Source of the DNA: Saccharibacillus sp. JS10 | GTDB lineage: Bacteria > Bacillota > Bacilli > Paenibacillales > Paenibacillaceae | Reading direction: 5' to 3' | Assembly: GCF_024436065.1 (NCBI RefSeq) | Contig: NZ_JANFNS010000005.1 | Span: 1 to 64,000, forward strand | Length of the DNA stretch: 64,000 nucleotides | Part shown: piece by piece, positions 38,948 to 48,502 of the stretch | Numbering within the stretch: position 1 is the first letter of the stretch | How the letters are laid out: every line of letters starts with the position of its first letter | Made by a program: the position numbers and the translations under genes | The notes under the pieces: model-generated | The model's database searches: none | The model's input: only the letters and a program-made list of their open reading frames with translations | What the model was told of the DNA's origin: nothing

Positions 38948-39865
38948 TTACCGAAGCAATGAGCCTTGTGTAAACGCGTAAAGAGCCTTTTCTGCGCGTT
39001 CGCATCGAAAACGCAGTTCGCCTGTAATCCCATAAGCTTCGCGAATTTGTTCTTCATTTACGCCGCCGCCCAAAGACTGCGCAGCTTGGATATGAAGAGC
39101 GGCTGCCCAAGCATCCAGCTCGCTTTCTTCGCCGCGAATCAACACGATATAATCATTTGTCCCGTAAGATGCCATCATAAATTGCATCCATAATTCGCGG
39201 GCAAAATAAAACATCGACGGCGATTCATGGTCGGTCTGATCGGACACGCGTTCCAACACTTCATCCACAGCCGGCGGAAAATCGCCCGGTGTAAGTGGAG
39301 TCTGCTCGATATCAAGTTCGAGCGATATGCCTTTTCGCGGTAAAAGGATGGTGCCCGTCGTCCCTCGCCGCTTGAGCGTCTGCAAAGCACGGTATTGCAA
39401 TAAAGGATGTAACTCGCCGGATTCTAACCATTGTATCAGTCGAAGATCCGTTTCAGCGTCTTCGAGATACGCTAATTGTTCAAGCGCGATCTGTCCGCGT
39501 TCTGTGAACGGTTCTTGAATAACGCGATTGACCAATTCAAACGTATACCCTGGATCTTGCTGCTGTTTTTCGCGTGTTCGTCTTTGCAAAGCTTGCGCTT
39601 CGCTTTCGACTTCTTCGCCGGCAAGTGCGGCTTCATTGCCGTAAGCGTCTTCGGCACCTCCGGGAAAAGCAACGCGCAACCATTCCAAAAGAGTTTTCCA
39701 CTCTTGTCGTTTTTGCTCATTTTGCCCTTCGCAGCTCAGTAAAAAAGATAATGTCTCTATCGCTTCTCCGTAACGTTCACTTTCAAGCATGATCGTGATC
39801 TGCTTTTGATAATGCTCTAATGTACTCGGAAGCAACACGACGCCCGCTTTGCGCGTCTGATCGAT
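38948..39865 (-). CDS. Unknown repeat-type protein, probable non-AUG (ATC) start
   Basis: A ~305-residue soluble protein of unknown function with helical TPR/HEAT-like segments (ESERYGEAIETLSFLLSC; LEQLAYLEDAETDLRLIQWL, YRALQTLKRRGTTG). No signal peptide or membrane segment. The only canonical in-frame start near the beginning is GTG at 39838, which has no RBS. A perfect AAAGGAGG lies 8 bases before an in-frame ATC at 39865, giving the extra residues DQTRKAGVV, which look like a continuous N-terminus. I therefore place the start at ATC. It is upstream of tig and likely has its own promoter. Confidence 0.65.
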   Translation of the reverse strand: MDQTRKAGVVLLPSTLEHYQKQITIMLESERYGEAIETLSFLLSCEGQNEQKRQEWKTLLEWLRVAFPGGAEDAYGNEAALAGEEVESEAQALQRRTREKQQQDPGYTFELVNRVIQEPFTERGQIALEQLAYLEDAETDLRLIQWLESGELHPLLQYRALQTLKRRGTTGTILLPRKGISLELDIEQTPLTPGDFPPAVDEVLERVSDQTDHESPSMFYFARELWMQFMMASYGTNDYIVLIRGEESELDAWAAALHIQAAQSLGGGVNEEQIREAYGITGELRFRCERAEKALYAFTQGSLLR

Positions 39866-40050
39866 AAGTCATTCCTCCTTTCCCGTACGCCAGCTTCCGC
39901 TCGCAAGATGATGAGGGTCAAGTATAACATACGGTATCGGGTCACCTCTATTATATAGAAGGAAAATAGAGCAGCTGAACTTTTTAATGATTCTGCTTGC
40001 ACTAACCAAGCAATTATGTTATATTAATTTCTGTTCTGTTTTTCAGTTTT

Positions 40051-40124
40051 GTCCCAGTAGCTCAGTTGGATAGAGCATGCGCCTTCTAAGCGCACGGTCG
40101 GGGGTTCGAATCCCTCCTGGGACG
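40051..40124 (+). tRNA. tRNA-Arg (anticodon TCT)
   Basis: A 74-base cloverleaf: acceptor GTCCCAG (40051-40057) pairs with CTGGGAC (40117-40123), discriminator G. D-arm is AGCTCAGTTGGATAGAGC, anticodon stem TGCGC/GCGCA with loop CTTCTAA (anticodon TCT, reading AGA), and T-arm GGGGGTTCGAATCCCTC. CCA is not encoded. A stem-loop terminator follows. Confidence 0.96.
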
Positions 40125-40134
40125 TACGTGATGC

Positions 40135-40166
40135 AAAAAAGCCTTCCTGCGGGAAGGCTTTTTTCT
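40135..40166. terminator. Bidirectional terminator
   Basis: GCCTTCC/GGAAGGC with a 4-base loop is flanked by AAAAAA before and TTTTTT after, so it can work for the tRNA (plus) and for the convergent secreted-protein gene at 40187 (minus). Confidence 0.9.
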
Positions 40167-40186
40167 TTGCCCTTTTTTAAAAAAGA

Positions 40187-40753
40187 TTAAAAAGAAGGCG
40201 GCTTGGGCGGTTGCGGAACTCTTGGTTTAGGCGGCCCTGACGGTGAAGCCGGAGGACGAGAAGGCGACGTCGGAGATGTCGTCTGTCCGTTCGAGTCCGA
40301 CTTTTTGCTAATCAATACGCGATTCGAGTTAGAATCCCATTGCAGATCGGCATCAAATAATTGTGACGCAACGCGAACCGGGATCATCGTTTTATTTTCA
40401 TAGGATAGCGGAGCTGCTTCGATTCTGATATTTTGCCCGTTGCGCTTGGCATCCCGGCTCCCTAATGTCAGCACAAATCGATCTCCACGATCTCCTCCAG
40501 TGATTGTAACTGTACGCCAAGTCTTGTTGTACCGGAAGTCATAATCGCCCAGCCTTTGTAAATCGGTTAATGTCAGATAAGTGACCCCTTTACGAACCAA
40601 CACTTCTCCTTGCGCAAGACGTCCATTGACATAAACGCTTGTCGTCGCTGCGGAAGCTGCTTCGGCATATATGCTGGTCACCAGCAGTAAAGTCGTTGCT
40701 GCGCTTATCCAACCTTTTTTGAGCTTTCTACTTACTTCGCTAGATCGTTCCAT
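40187..40753 (-). CDS. Secreted protein with copper amine oxidase N-terminal-like (stalk) domain
   Basis: A 188-residue exported protein. It begins with a basic stretch and a hydrophobic core ending ASAATT (signal peptide, about residues 1-36). The middle contains the pattern of the copper amine oxidase N-terminal domain family (VYVNGRLAQGEVLVRKGVTY, then NKTMIPVRVASQLFDADLQW), common in surface proteins of Paenibacillaceae. The last ~35 residues are very rich in proline and serine (PSRPPASPSGPPKPRVPQPP), probably a wall-spanning tail. Function unknown. Confidence 0.75.
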   Translation of the reverse strand: MERSSEVSRKLKKGWISAATTLLLVTSIYAEAASAATTSVYVNGRLAQGEVLVRKGVTYLTLTDLQRLGDYDFRYNKTWRTVTITGGDRGDRFVLTLGSRDAKRNGQNIRIEAAPLSYENKTMIPVRVASQLFDADLQWDSNSNRVLISKKSDSNGQTTSPTSPSRPPASPSGPPKPRVPQPPKPPSF

Positions 40754-40923
40754 ATCCCCACCGCCTTTTCCATATACCGACTTTTAACCGCTGACTCTTA
40801 TTTTGAATATTCAGTCCTTTTATCCCTTCTTTTTTTCTTGTTATAATTAGTAAGAAGCCACTTGTTGCCTAAATCCTATTAGATGGCTTCCGGCTTTGAT
40901 AGGCTGGGAAAGGAAGTTGATGT

Positions 40924-41865
40924 ATGCCTGATCCTTTACTTTGGAAAAAAAGAATAGAAACTTTGCGTGCTTTTAACTATAGCGACATGATGCAAGCCGG
41001 CGTTCTTCGCGAACGATTGTTGCATAGTTCATACTCATTGACCGAATCCAGAGTGATTTTGGAAATTTCATGGCGTAATCCATTAACAGCTACTAATTTA
41101 AGTCGAAACTTAGGGCTTGATCCGGGTTATTTGAGCCGATTGCTCAGCCGACTGGATAATAGCGGTATTATTGAGCGTATACGCAGTGAAGACGATAGCC
41201 GAAGACGTTATCTGCAATTAACCACAGACGGTAAAAGAATTGCTGAGTTGCTAAATCGAAGAGTCGATGATGATGTTGCCGAATATCTAGCCGGATTATC
41301 CGAAATTAACCAAGCTAGGCTTATCGAAGCGATTCGTACGATCGAAGAAATTAACGCTTCCCGTACGTATGATCGTTTGGAAAACGACCGTTACTTTTTG
41401 CGCAGAGCTGAAGATTCGGATACCGAAAAATTGATCAAATCTTATCAAAACCTTTTTGAACAAACTTTTGGTCCGACGAGCGATTTTCAATTGGTGTTAG
41501 ATGATACGTACCGAAACTTATTTGATCCGAATTCTTCGCTGCGAAGTTATTGTTGGATTGCCGAGATGAACGGAGAAAGTGCAGGCTCGATCTTGGCAGA
41601 ACCATTGGATCAAAATCGTATGCACATCAAGCTTTTTGGCGTTGAACCCAAGCGTCGCGGAATCGGAATCGGAGCCAGCCTTCTGGAAGAAGTGATTCAA
41701 GCCGCAAAAAAAGAAGGATATAGCAAACTATTAATATGGTCGATTCCGGATCAACGTCGTTTACAATCTTTGCTGATTCGGCGCGGTTTTCGTTTATGTG
41801 ATACACCGAATGTTTCTTATTATGGAATGGAATTCGATGTTGAACATTGGGAATTTCTTCTATAA
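40924..41865 (+). CDS. MarR-type regulator fused to a GNAT acetyltransferase
   Basis: A 313-residue two-domain protein. Residues ~1-145 form a MarR winged helix (ATNLSRNLGLDPGYLSRLLS is the recognition helix region; SEDDSRRRYLQLTTDGK the wing). Residues ~155-313 form a GNAT domain with the acetyl-CoA motif FGVEPKRRGIGIGASLLEE. Such fusions are known; the ligand and target are unknown. RBS GGAAAGGAAG precedes the ATG. It is monocistronic, with a terminator at 41980. Confidence 0.88.
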   Translation: MPDPLLWKKRIETLRAFNYSDMMQAGVLRERLLHSSYSLTESRVILEISWRNPLTATNLSRNLGLDPGYLSRLLSRLDNSGIIERIRSEDDSRRRYLQLTTDGKRIAELLNRRVDDDVAEYLAGLSEINQARLIEAIRTIEEINASRTYDRLENDRYFLRRAEDSDTEKLIKSYQNLFEQTFGPTSDFQLVLDDTYRNLFDPNSSLRSYCWIAEMNGESAGSILAEPLDQNRMHIKLFGVEPKRRGIGIGASLLEEVIQAAKKEGYSKLLIWSIPDQRRLQSLLIRRGFRLCDTPNVSYYGMEFDVEHWEFLL

Positions 41866-42191
41866 GAAAACTAGATTACGTTTAAACACACTGAATAATT
41901 ATTCATAAATAAGACTAAATAATCATTAATACTTTGATCTTTTTCCCTTTAAGTTAGTTTTTATTACATTTAAGTTTTCAGGCAGAAATTTTCTGCCTTT
42001 TTCTTTTTTTGAAATTCTTTTGTATGATTTCGAAAAAACACGTAAAAATACGTATTTAGTCGAATAAAGCGCTTTTTTGATCTTTTATCTGATTTGTAAA
42101 CTATACTAACACCATATTATATTTACAGGCATCGGGAAGCAAACGATGTCATCTAAAGTTCCTTCCCAACCTATTTTCGAGGAGGAATTTT
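41866..42191. other. 326-base spacer before the asparaginase gene
   Basis: A/T-rich. It contains a perfect 14-bp palindrome TGAATAATTATTCA (41892-41905), the terminator at 41980-41998, and a TATACT -10-like box near 42102 that could serve the asparaginase gene, although the -35 box (TTGATC, 19 bases away) is poor. No ORF. Confidence 0.5.
41980..41998 (+). terminator. Terminator after the MarR-GNAT gene
   Basis: AGGCAGAAA and TTTCTGCCT form a perfect stem followed by TTTTTCTTTTTTT. Confidence 0.85.
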
Positions 42192-43376
42192 ATGTCCACA
42201 CTGTCTATGAAGGTTATGAAAGCAACGTTAGCAATCGGAGTGACCGCTGCCGCGTTCGCGCCAGTGATTTATACCCCGAGTACTTATGCAGCCGAAGTAA
42301 CAGGAACGGTCATTTCTTCAACACCGCCGACAGCGGGGAGTACTCCAGCCGTTAATAAGTTACCTAAAGTCGAAGTGATCGCAACAGGCGGTACGATTGC
42401 AGGTCAATCTGCCGATGCGACAAGTTTTGCGAATTACCGTGCCGGAACGTTGCTTATCGCCGATATGGTGGCCGAACTTCCCGACAAAAATAAGATTGCT
42501 CAAGTCAGTACATACCAATTCGGCAACTCCGGCTCTAGCGCTTACAGTATTTCCGATCTTTATGATCTTTCGCTTCGCGTGGATCAAGCGCTCAAAACGC
42601 AAGACGGCGTTGTCGTAACAAGCGGCACCGATACGATGGAAGAAATCGCGTATTTCCTTGATCTTACCGTACGCAGCTCCAAACCGGTTGTCGTAACGGG
42701 TTCGATGCGTCCGTGGACCGTTATCGGGAGCGATGCTCAAGCCAACTTGTTCAATGCGATTAAATTAGCGGCTAGCGGAAAAACAAAATATTTCGGCACT
42801 GTGCTCATGTTGAACGACGAGTTCCATGCGGCTCGTGAAGTCACCAAATCTAACTCGTACCGCACCGATACGTTCATCACTCCGGAACTTGGCGCGCTAG
42901 GTTATATCGATGAAGACGGGGTTCGTGTCTACCGCGCACCTGCTCGCGCTTTACTTCCAGCTAGTACATGGAATACGCCTTTTGACCTTTCCAAATTAAA
43001 TAAAAGCAACCTCGCAAAAGTCGAGATTGCTTATTCGTATCAAGATGCCGGCGCAGGGGCAATTTCATCTTTCGTAGCTAACGGAGCCGCAGGTATTGTG
43101 ACAGCCGGAACAGGCGCAGGCGGAATCTCGCGAGCAATGAGTGCAGAACGTACAGCAGCAATCGCTGACCATAATACGATGTTTGTGGCAACAACACGTA
43201 CCGGTTCGGGAAGTAACTATTCTACCGGGAAAAATATCATTGCGGGCGACAACCTGAATGCGGCTCATGCGCGTCTGATGCTGCTGCTATCGTTATCATT
43301 CTCGAAAGACTTTGATACGATCAAAGGATGGTTCGATACGTATGGTTCGGCTCAAGTAAGCGTGCCTGAAAAATAA
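42192..43376 (+). CDS. Secreted type II L-asparaginase
   Basis: A 394-residue exported asparaginase. A signal peptide covers about residues 1-34 (ATLAIGVTAAAFAP... ending TYAAE). The first active-site threonine is in IATGGTIAG (Thr68) and the Thr-Asp pair in VTSGTDTMEE (Thr147-Asp148); a conserved lysine region GKTKYFGTVLMLND follows. It hydrolyses asparagine to aspartate and ammonia outside the cell. RBS GGAGG is 6-7 bases before the ATG. Single-gene unit with a strong terminator. Confidence 0.93.
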   Translation: MSTLSMKVMKATLAIGVTAAAFAPVIYTPSTYAAEVTGTVISSTPPTAGSTPAVNKLPKVEVIATGGTIAGQSADATSFANYRAGTLLIADMVAELPDKNKIAQVSTYQFGNSGSSAYSISDLYDLSLRVDQALKTQDGVVVTSGTDTMEEIAYFLDLTVRSSKPVVVTGSMRPWTVIGSDAQANLFNAIKLAASGKTKYFGTVLMLNDEFHAAREVTKSNSYRTDTFITPELGALGYIDEDGVRVYRAPARALLPASTWNTPFDLSKLNKSNLAKVEIAYSYQDAGAGAISSFVANGAAGIVTAGTGAGGISRAMSAERTAAIADHNTMFVATTRTGSGSNYSTGKNIIAGDNLNAAHARLMLLLSLSFSKDFDTIKGWFDTYGSAQVSVPEK

Positions 43377-43408
43377 ATTTTTCTGTCCCTTCATAAAAAG
43401 CAATGTAA

Positions 43409-43445
43409 AAAGACTTAAGACCGTTCCTGGTCTTAAGTCTTTTTG
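43409..43445 (+). terminator. Terminator after the asparaginase gene
   Basis: AAGACTTAAGACC pairs perfectly with GGTCTTAAGTCTT around CGTTCCT, followed by TTT. Confidence 0.92.
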
Positions 43446-43613
43446 TTAAGTTAGGGCATATTTCGAGTGTTAAAACGTCAAAAAGGGATCTTTTTTGTAT
43501 AAAAAACCAATTTGTGAGCTTTAGCTTACGTTAGGTGGGGTAATAGTAAAAAGTAAAGCTTGGTTGAAAGCTACCAAGCCGAACTATTATATGAAGCGGA
43601 AAGGAGAAGCCGT

Positions 43614-46253
43614 TTGTCCCTACTCCATCTCTTGACGCTGTCGCCGTTCTTGCTTGCCGCCCTACTCCCTTTATTGGGAAAAGCGGTTCCTCGTTTACAC
43701 AAAGGATGGTTTGCAGCCGCACTGTCGGCTCTGGTGTTCGCGACGTTACTCCGTTATTTGGGTGATATTCGCGACGGTTCCCCGATTATCAAATCGTTTG
43801 ATTGGATTCCGTCACTCGGAATTTCATTCACTGTTTACCTCGATGGATTATCTTTGCTATTCGCTCTGATGATTACCGGAATGGGAGTGTTAGTTGCTCT
43901 GTATTCGATTGCCTATATGAATGCTGCCAAAGAATCTTTAACTAGATTTTATGTGTTTTTGTTGGTCTTTATGGGCGCGATGTTAGGGCTTGTTGTTTCG
44001 GACAACTTGCTAACTCTGTACGGATTTTGGGAACTCACCAGTATCACTTCGTTTTTATTGATCGGTTACAAAAATGAAAAGCACCGTTCGCGTTACGGCG
44101 CGCTCAAGTCGCTTTTGATTACGGTAGCCGGCGGGCTGGGTCTACTCAGTGGTTTCATTTTGCTTTATGTGATGAGCGGAACGTACCGGATTCGTGAACT
44201 TTTCGAAGCCGGAGCCCCGTTAATGTCACATCCTCTATTTTTACCGGCAATGATCTTGATTTTGTTTGGCGCTTTTACCAAATCGGCTCAATATCCATTC
44301 CATATTTGGTTGCCTGATGCGATGGAAGCTCCAACACCTGTTAGTGCTTATCTCCACTCGGCAACGATGGTTAAAGCGGGACTGTATCTGGTTGCCCGAA
44401 TGAGTCCAATCTTTTCAGGAACGTCCGAATGGTTCTGGATCGTATCGTTGGGCGGTCTGATTACTTTGCTATATGGCTCGGTCGCCGCAATCAAGCAGAC
44501 CGATCTCAAAGGGATCTTGGCTTACTCGACCATCAGCCAACTCGGTCTGATTATGTCTCTGCTCGGCTTATCTTCGCTATCCGGAATTTTCGACGGCGAA
44601 GAACAAATCTTGTATGCCGCTGCAGGCACAGCCGCAATCTTCCATTTGCTCAATCATGCGGTATTTAAAGGTGCGCTCTTTATGGCTGCAGGCATTGTCG
44701 ATCACGAGACAGGTACTCGGGATATTCGTAAATTGGGCGGAATTGCTCAAGTCATGCCGATTACTTTTACCTTATCGTTATTCGGTGCATTCTCGATGGC
44801 AGGTCTGCCTCCTTTTGGCGGATTTATCAGTAAAGAAATGTTTCTGGAATCGGTTATTGAGCCTCTGCATGCCGGTGTGTTCGGGCTTTCGACTTGGGCA
44901 GCTCTTTTCCCGATCGTAGCTTGGATTGCCAGTGTATTCACCTTTGTTTATTCGGTTCTTTTTGTGTATCGAACATTCCTCGGTCCTCGAAAAAAACCGC
45001 TTAAAAATAAACAAATACATGAAGCTCCGCTGCTTATGGTCATTCCTCCTGTTTTATTAGCGATTATGGCGCTTGTACTTGGATTTTTCCCGGGGCTTGT
45101 TGCGTATTCTCTAATCCGTCCGGCTACAGAAGCGATGATTCCTGCGGTCACGGCTTCAGGCGAACGATTGCCGATGGATCTGAAATTATGGCACGGATTA
45201 ACTCCGGCACTATGGATGACGATCGGCGTTATTGTAGTCGGAATATTACTCGCTTTAACAGCTAAGCGCTGGACGAAAGTCTATAATTTTATTCCACGCC
45301 GAGTATCCATTAACCGTGCCTACGATATTAGTTTGAGATTTTTCGAACATATTACGGTGCGTGTGACGTCGCTGTACATGAATGGTTCGTCGCGTAGTTA
45401 CGTGAAATATATTCTCGGATTTATGCTGCTTGTTCTGGGACTGATCTTATTCAACTCAAACGATGTTACATTCCGGGTTGGCGCGTATGCCACGATAGCG
45501 CCTTACGAATGGGTCATTTTGATCGGGCTTGCCGCAGGAGCACTTGCTGTTCCTTTTGCCAAATCCCGCCCTGTTGCGATTATTTTGACCGGAACTGTCG
45601 GCTATCTGATGGTATTGATGTTCGTATTTTTACGAGCACCGGATTTGGCATTGACGCAGATGGTCGTCGAATCGATCTCCGTTACGCTCTATCTGTTATG
45701 CTTTTACCATTTGCCGAAACTACGTACAGAACGTCAAGCGGTACGCTTCCGACTCCCGAATTTCTTAGTGGCACTTGCAGTCGGTGTATTGATGACGCTT
45801 GTCGCACTGACGGTACTTGGCACGAATCCGTTCGAGCCGGTATCCGATTATTATGTGCGCGAAAGTTATGAATCGGCTGGCGGTAAAAATATCGTCAATG
45901 TTATTCTCGTCGATTTCCGTGGATTCGATACGATGCTTGAAATCATGGTTCTAGGTGTAGCGGCAATCGGTATCTTTAATATGATCAAATTGCGCCGCAA
46001 AGCGACCGATGTAGGCTCTCGCCATGTCTCGCATGAAGGTGATGAATCTGAAGATATCGCGGCTCATTTCCGGAAAGCCCAATACGAACATGACGGTCCG
46101 ACTACAGTCAAAGCTCCAAAAGAACCCTGGATTCATTGCGTGAGCGACCTCAATCACGACGATGAAGAAAATCCAGAAGATGAACTAAGCGATGAATTCG
46201 AAGATTCGGAAAGCAACGATAGCCGTAAGAAAGGAGGCGATTCGGATGCCTAA
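43614..46253 (+). CDS. mrpA: Na+/H+ antiporter subunit A (MrpA/MnhA)
   Basis: An ~879-residue polytopic membrane protein, the large subunit of the Mrp multi-subunit cation/proton antiporter, related to NuoL plus an extra C-terminal MrpB-like section. NuoL-type signatures include FLLIGYKNEKHRSRYGALK, FPFHIWLPDAMEAPTPVSAY-type segment (YPFHIWLPDAMEAPTPVSAY) with the conserved lysines. I place the start at TTG 43614, which has AAAGGAG 7 bases upstream; the frame extends to 43560 without an RBS. The hydrophilic C-terminal tail is acidic (EDELSDEFEDSESND). First gene of a seven-gene operon. Confidence 0.95.
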   Translation: MSLLHLLTLSPFLLAALLPLLGKAVPRLHKGWFAAALSALVFATLLRYLGDIRDGSPIIKSFDWIPSLGISFTVYLDGLSLLFALMITGMGVLVALYSIAYMNAAKESLTRFYVFLLVFMGAMLGLVVSDNLLTLYGFWELTSITSFLLIGYKNEKHRSRYGALKSLLITVAGGLGLLSGFILLYVMSGTYRIRELFEAGAPLMSHPLFLPAMILILFGAFTKSAQYPFHIWLPDAMEAPTPVSAYLHSATMVKAGLYLVARMSPIFSGTSEWFWIVSLGGLITLLYGSVAAIKQTDLKGILAYSTISQLGLIMSLLGLSSLSGIFDGEEQILYAAAGTAAIFHLLNHAVFKGALFMAAGIVDHETGTRDIRKLGGIAQVMPITFTLSLFGAFSMAGLPPFGGFISKEMFLESVIEPLHAGVFGLSTWAALFPIVAWIASVFTFVYSVLFVYRTFLGPRKKPLKNKQIHEAPLLMVIPPVLLAIMALVLGFFPGLVAYSLIRPATEAMIPAVTASGERLPMDLKLWHGLTPALWMTIGVIVVGILLALTAKRWTKVYNFIPRRVSINRAYDISLRFFEHITVRVTSLYMNGSSRSYVKYILGFMLLVLGLILFNSNDVTFRVGAYATIAPYEWVILIGLAAGALAVPFAKSRPVAIILTGTVGYLMVLMFVFLRAPDLALTQMVVESISVTLYLLCFYHLPKLRTERQAVRFRLPNFLVALAVGVLMTLVALTVLGTNPFEPVSDYYVRESYESAGGKNIVNVILVDFRGFDTMLEIMVLGVAAIGIFNMIKLRRKATDVGSRHVSHEGDESEDIAAHFRKAQYEHDGPTTVKAPKEPWIHCVSDLNHDDEENPEDELSDEFEDSESNDSRKKGGDSDA

Positions 46254-46671
46254 AGGTAGCGATATTTTTCTGCAAAATATATCGAAGGTTGTTGTATTTA
46301 TCATTTTAGCTTTTGCTTTGTATCTCTTTTTTACAGGTCACGGTAGTCCCGGTGGTGGATTTATAGCAGGACTGATGAGTGCGGGGGCTTTGTTGTTACT
46401 CGCTCTTGCTTTTGATATCGATACAGTACGCAAGGTTATCCCTTTCGACTTCAAATTGATTACGGCGATCGGGCTTTTGATTGCACTCTGCACAGGGACA
46501 GGCGCTTTGTTTTTCGGAGAGCCGTTTTTAAAACATGCTTTTGGCTATTTTCAACTTCCGTTGCTTGGCAAAACAGAGCTCCATACCGCCTTGATTTTCG
46601 ATCTGGGCGTTTATCTGGCAGTCGTGGGCGTAACCATGACGATTCTGCTCACGATTGGAGAAGATAACTGA
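46246..46671 (+). CDS. mrpB: Na+/H+ antiporter subunit B
   Basis: A 141-residue membrane protein (MPKGSDIFLQNISKVVVF) with four hydrophobic segments and the HGSPGGGFIAGL motif typical of MrpB. The start at 46246 follows AAAGGAGG and overlaps the end of mrpA by 8 bases. Part of the assembled Mrp complex. Confidence 0.94.
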   Translation: MPKGSDIFLQNISKVVVFIILAFALYLFFTGHGSPGGGFIAGLMSAGALLLLALAFDIDTVRKVIPFDFKLITAIGLLIALCTGTGALFFGEPFLKHAFGYFQLPLLGKTELHTALIFDLGVYLAVVGVTMTILLTIGEDN

Positions 46672-47027
46672 TGGAAGTCGTTGTCGCTGTCATTGTCGGC
46701 ATTTTGTTTACGGCTGGAATCTATTTGATTTTGACTCAAGATTTATTACGGATTGTGCTTGGAACCTCGCTGCTCACTCATGCTGTACATTTGCTGCTGA
46801 TGGCTATGTCTATGCTCAAAACAGGTGCGGCTCCGCTGCTTGGACGAGGTAAAGAACAATTTGTCGATCCGTTGCCGCAAGCTTTGATTTTAACATCGAT
46901 CGTGATCAATTTTGGCATCACCGCGTTCTTCCTCGTTTTGTCTTATCGGGCTTATCAAAAGCTGGATACAACGGATATGGAACGAATGCGCAGTGAATCT
47001 GCCAAGCATAGGGGGCGCCGCCGATGA
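46671..47027 (+). CDS. mrpC: Na+/H+ antiporter subunit C
   Basis: A 118-residue NuoK-like subunit with three transmembrane segments (VVVAVIVGILFTAGIYLILT; VLGTSLLTHAVHLLLMAMSM; DPLPQALILTSIVINFGITA). Start shares a base with the mrpB stop. Confidence 0.94.
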   Translation: MEVVVAVIVGILFTAGIYLILTQDLLRIVLGTSLLTHAVHLLLMAMSMLKTGAAPLLGRGKEQFVDPLPQALILTSIVINFGITAFFLVLSYRAYQKLDTTDMERMRSESAKHRGRRR

Positions 47028-48502
47028 ACAACTGGGTAGTCGCTCCACTGTTGATTCCGCTTTTTACAGCGGTCATCCTCATCTTTTTGCATAATAAATT
47101 GAAATTACAACGCTGGATTAGTCTCATTAGTTCAATGTTGAATGTGTGCGTCGCGATTTATTTGATGGTTCAGGTACGAACGACAGGTATTCAGACGTTG
47201 AATATGAGCGGCTGGGCGCCTCCTTACGGAATTGTGCTGGTTGCGGACATGTTCGCAGTGCTACTGGTACTTGCCGCCTCAATCGTCAGCGCTTGCTGTC
47301 TGCTTTATTCGTTCCGAGGAATCGATGAAGAGCGAGAACGTCATTATTTTTATACGCTGGTTCATTTTATGCTCGCTGGCGTTAACGGCTCGTTCTTGAC
47401 CGGAGACTTGTTTAATTTATTTGTCTGCTTCGAGCTGATGCTGATGTCGTCTTACGCCCTCATCGTCCTCGGCGGTACAAAACGTCAATTCCGCGAAACG
47501 TTGCATTATATCTTGATCAACGTGTTGTCTTCGACGTTATTCGTTGCTTCTGTTGCTTATCTGTATGGCGCTACAGGCACGTTGAACTTGGCGCATCTAT
47601 CGATGCGGATTGCCGAAAGCGGTCAGACTGGACCCATTACCGTCGTGTCTGCGCTTCTACTCGTTGTTTTCAGTGTCAAAGCCGGGTTGTTCTTATTCTT
47701 TTGGCTGCCCGGCTCGTACGGGGCTCCGCCCGCCGCGATATCGGCTTTGTTCGGAGCTTTGTTAACGAAAGTCGGCATGTATGCGTTGATCCGAACGTTT
47801 ACGCTCATCTTTTACCATGAAGTGCAGGTTACGCATATGCTAATCGGTACGATGGCGGTCGCCACGATTATACTCGGAGGATTTGGTGCGGTTTCTCAAA
47901 CCAACGTCAACCGGATTCTCGGTTACAACGTAATCGCCAGTATCGGATTTATTTCTCTTGCCCTTGCGGTATCGAACCATGACGCGCTTCAAGGTGCTGT
48001 CTTCTATCTTGTACACGATATGATCGTCAAAGCGTTATTGTTTTTACTTGCTGGAATACTGGTAGCCGAGACCGGAACCGAGCGGGTCAATCGAATGGGT
48101 GGTGTGCTCAGTCATTCTCCGTTGTTAGGGTGGATGTTTTTGATTGCTTCGTTGGCAGTTGTCGGCATCCCGCCTCTGAGCGGATTCCCGGGCAAATTAC
48201 TGATTATTCAAGGCAGTATAGAAGACGGTCAATATATCCTTGCCGCAGCAGGCGTGATTTTAACGTTGATGTTGCTATATTCGCTTATCAAAATCTTTAT
48301 TCTCGGATTTTGGGGCAAAGCTCGCAGGCCGCGTGAAGCGCACTGGAAACAATCGCGGAAGCTCCTGCTATCTTCGGCTCCGCTGATGATGTTGATTATT
48401 TTTATGGGAGTATTCGCAGAACCGGTCATGCCTTATGTACAGCGCGCAGCCGATATTTTAACCGATCCGTCTATTTATATCCAAGCCGTATTTAAGGAGT
48501 AG
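47024..48502 (+). CDS. mrpD: Na+/H+ antiporter subunit D
   Basis: A 492-residue NuoN/NuoM-like subunit with about 14 transmembrane segments (SGWAPPYGIVLVADMFAVLL; FNLFVCFELMLMSSYALIVL; FFWLPGSYGAPPAAISALFG; DMIVKALLFLLAGILVAETG). With MrpA it forms the proton and cation path. Overlaps mrpC by four bases (ATGA). Confidence 0.95.
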   Translation: MNNWVVAPLLIPLFTAVILIFLHNKLKLQRWISLISSMLNVCVAIYLMVQVRTTGIQTLNMSGWAPPYGIVLVADMFAVLLVLAASIVSACCLLYSFRGIDEERERHYFYTLVHFMLAGVNGSFLTGDLFNLFVCFELMLMSSYALIVLGGTKRQFRETLHYILINVLSSTLFVASVAYLYGATGTLNLAHLSMRIAESGQTGPITVVSALLLVVFSVKAGLFLFFWLPGSYGAPPAAISALFGALLTKVGMYALIRTFTLIFYHEVQVTHMLIGTMAVATIILGGFGAVSQTNVNRILGYNVIASIGFISLALAVSNHDALQGAVFYLVHDMIVKALLFLLAGILVAETGTERVNRMGGVLSHSPLLGWMFLIASLAVVGIPPLSGFPGKLLIIQGSIEDGQYILAAAGVILTLMLLYSLIKIFILGFWGKARRPREAHWKQSRKLLLSSAPLMMLIIFMGVFAEPVMPYVQRAADILTDPSIYIQAVFKE

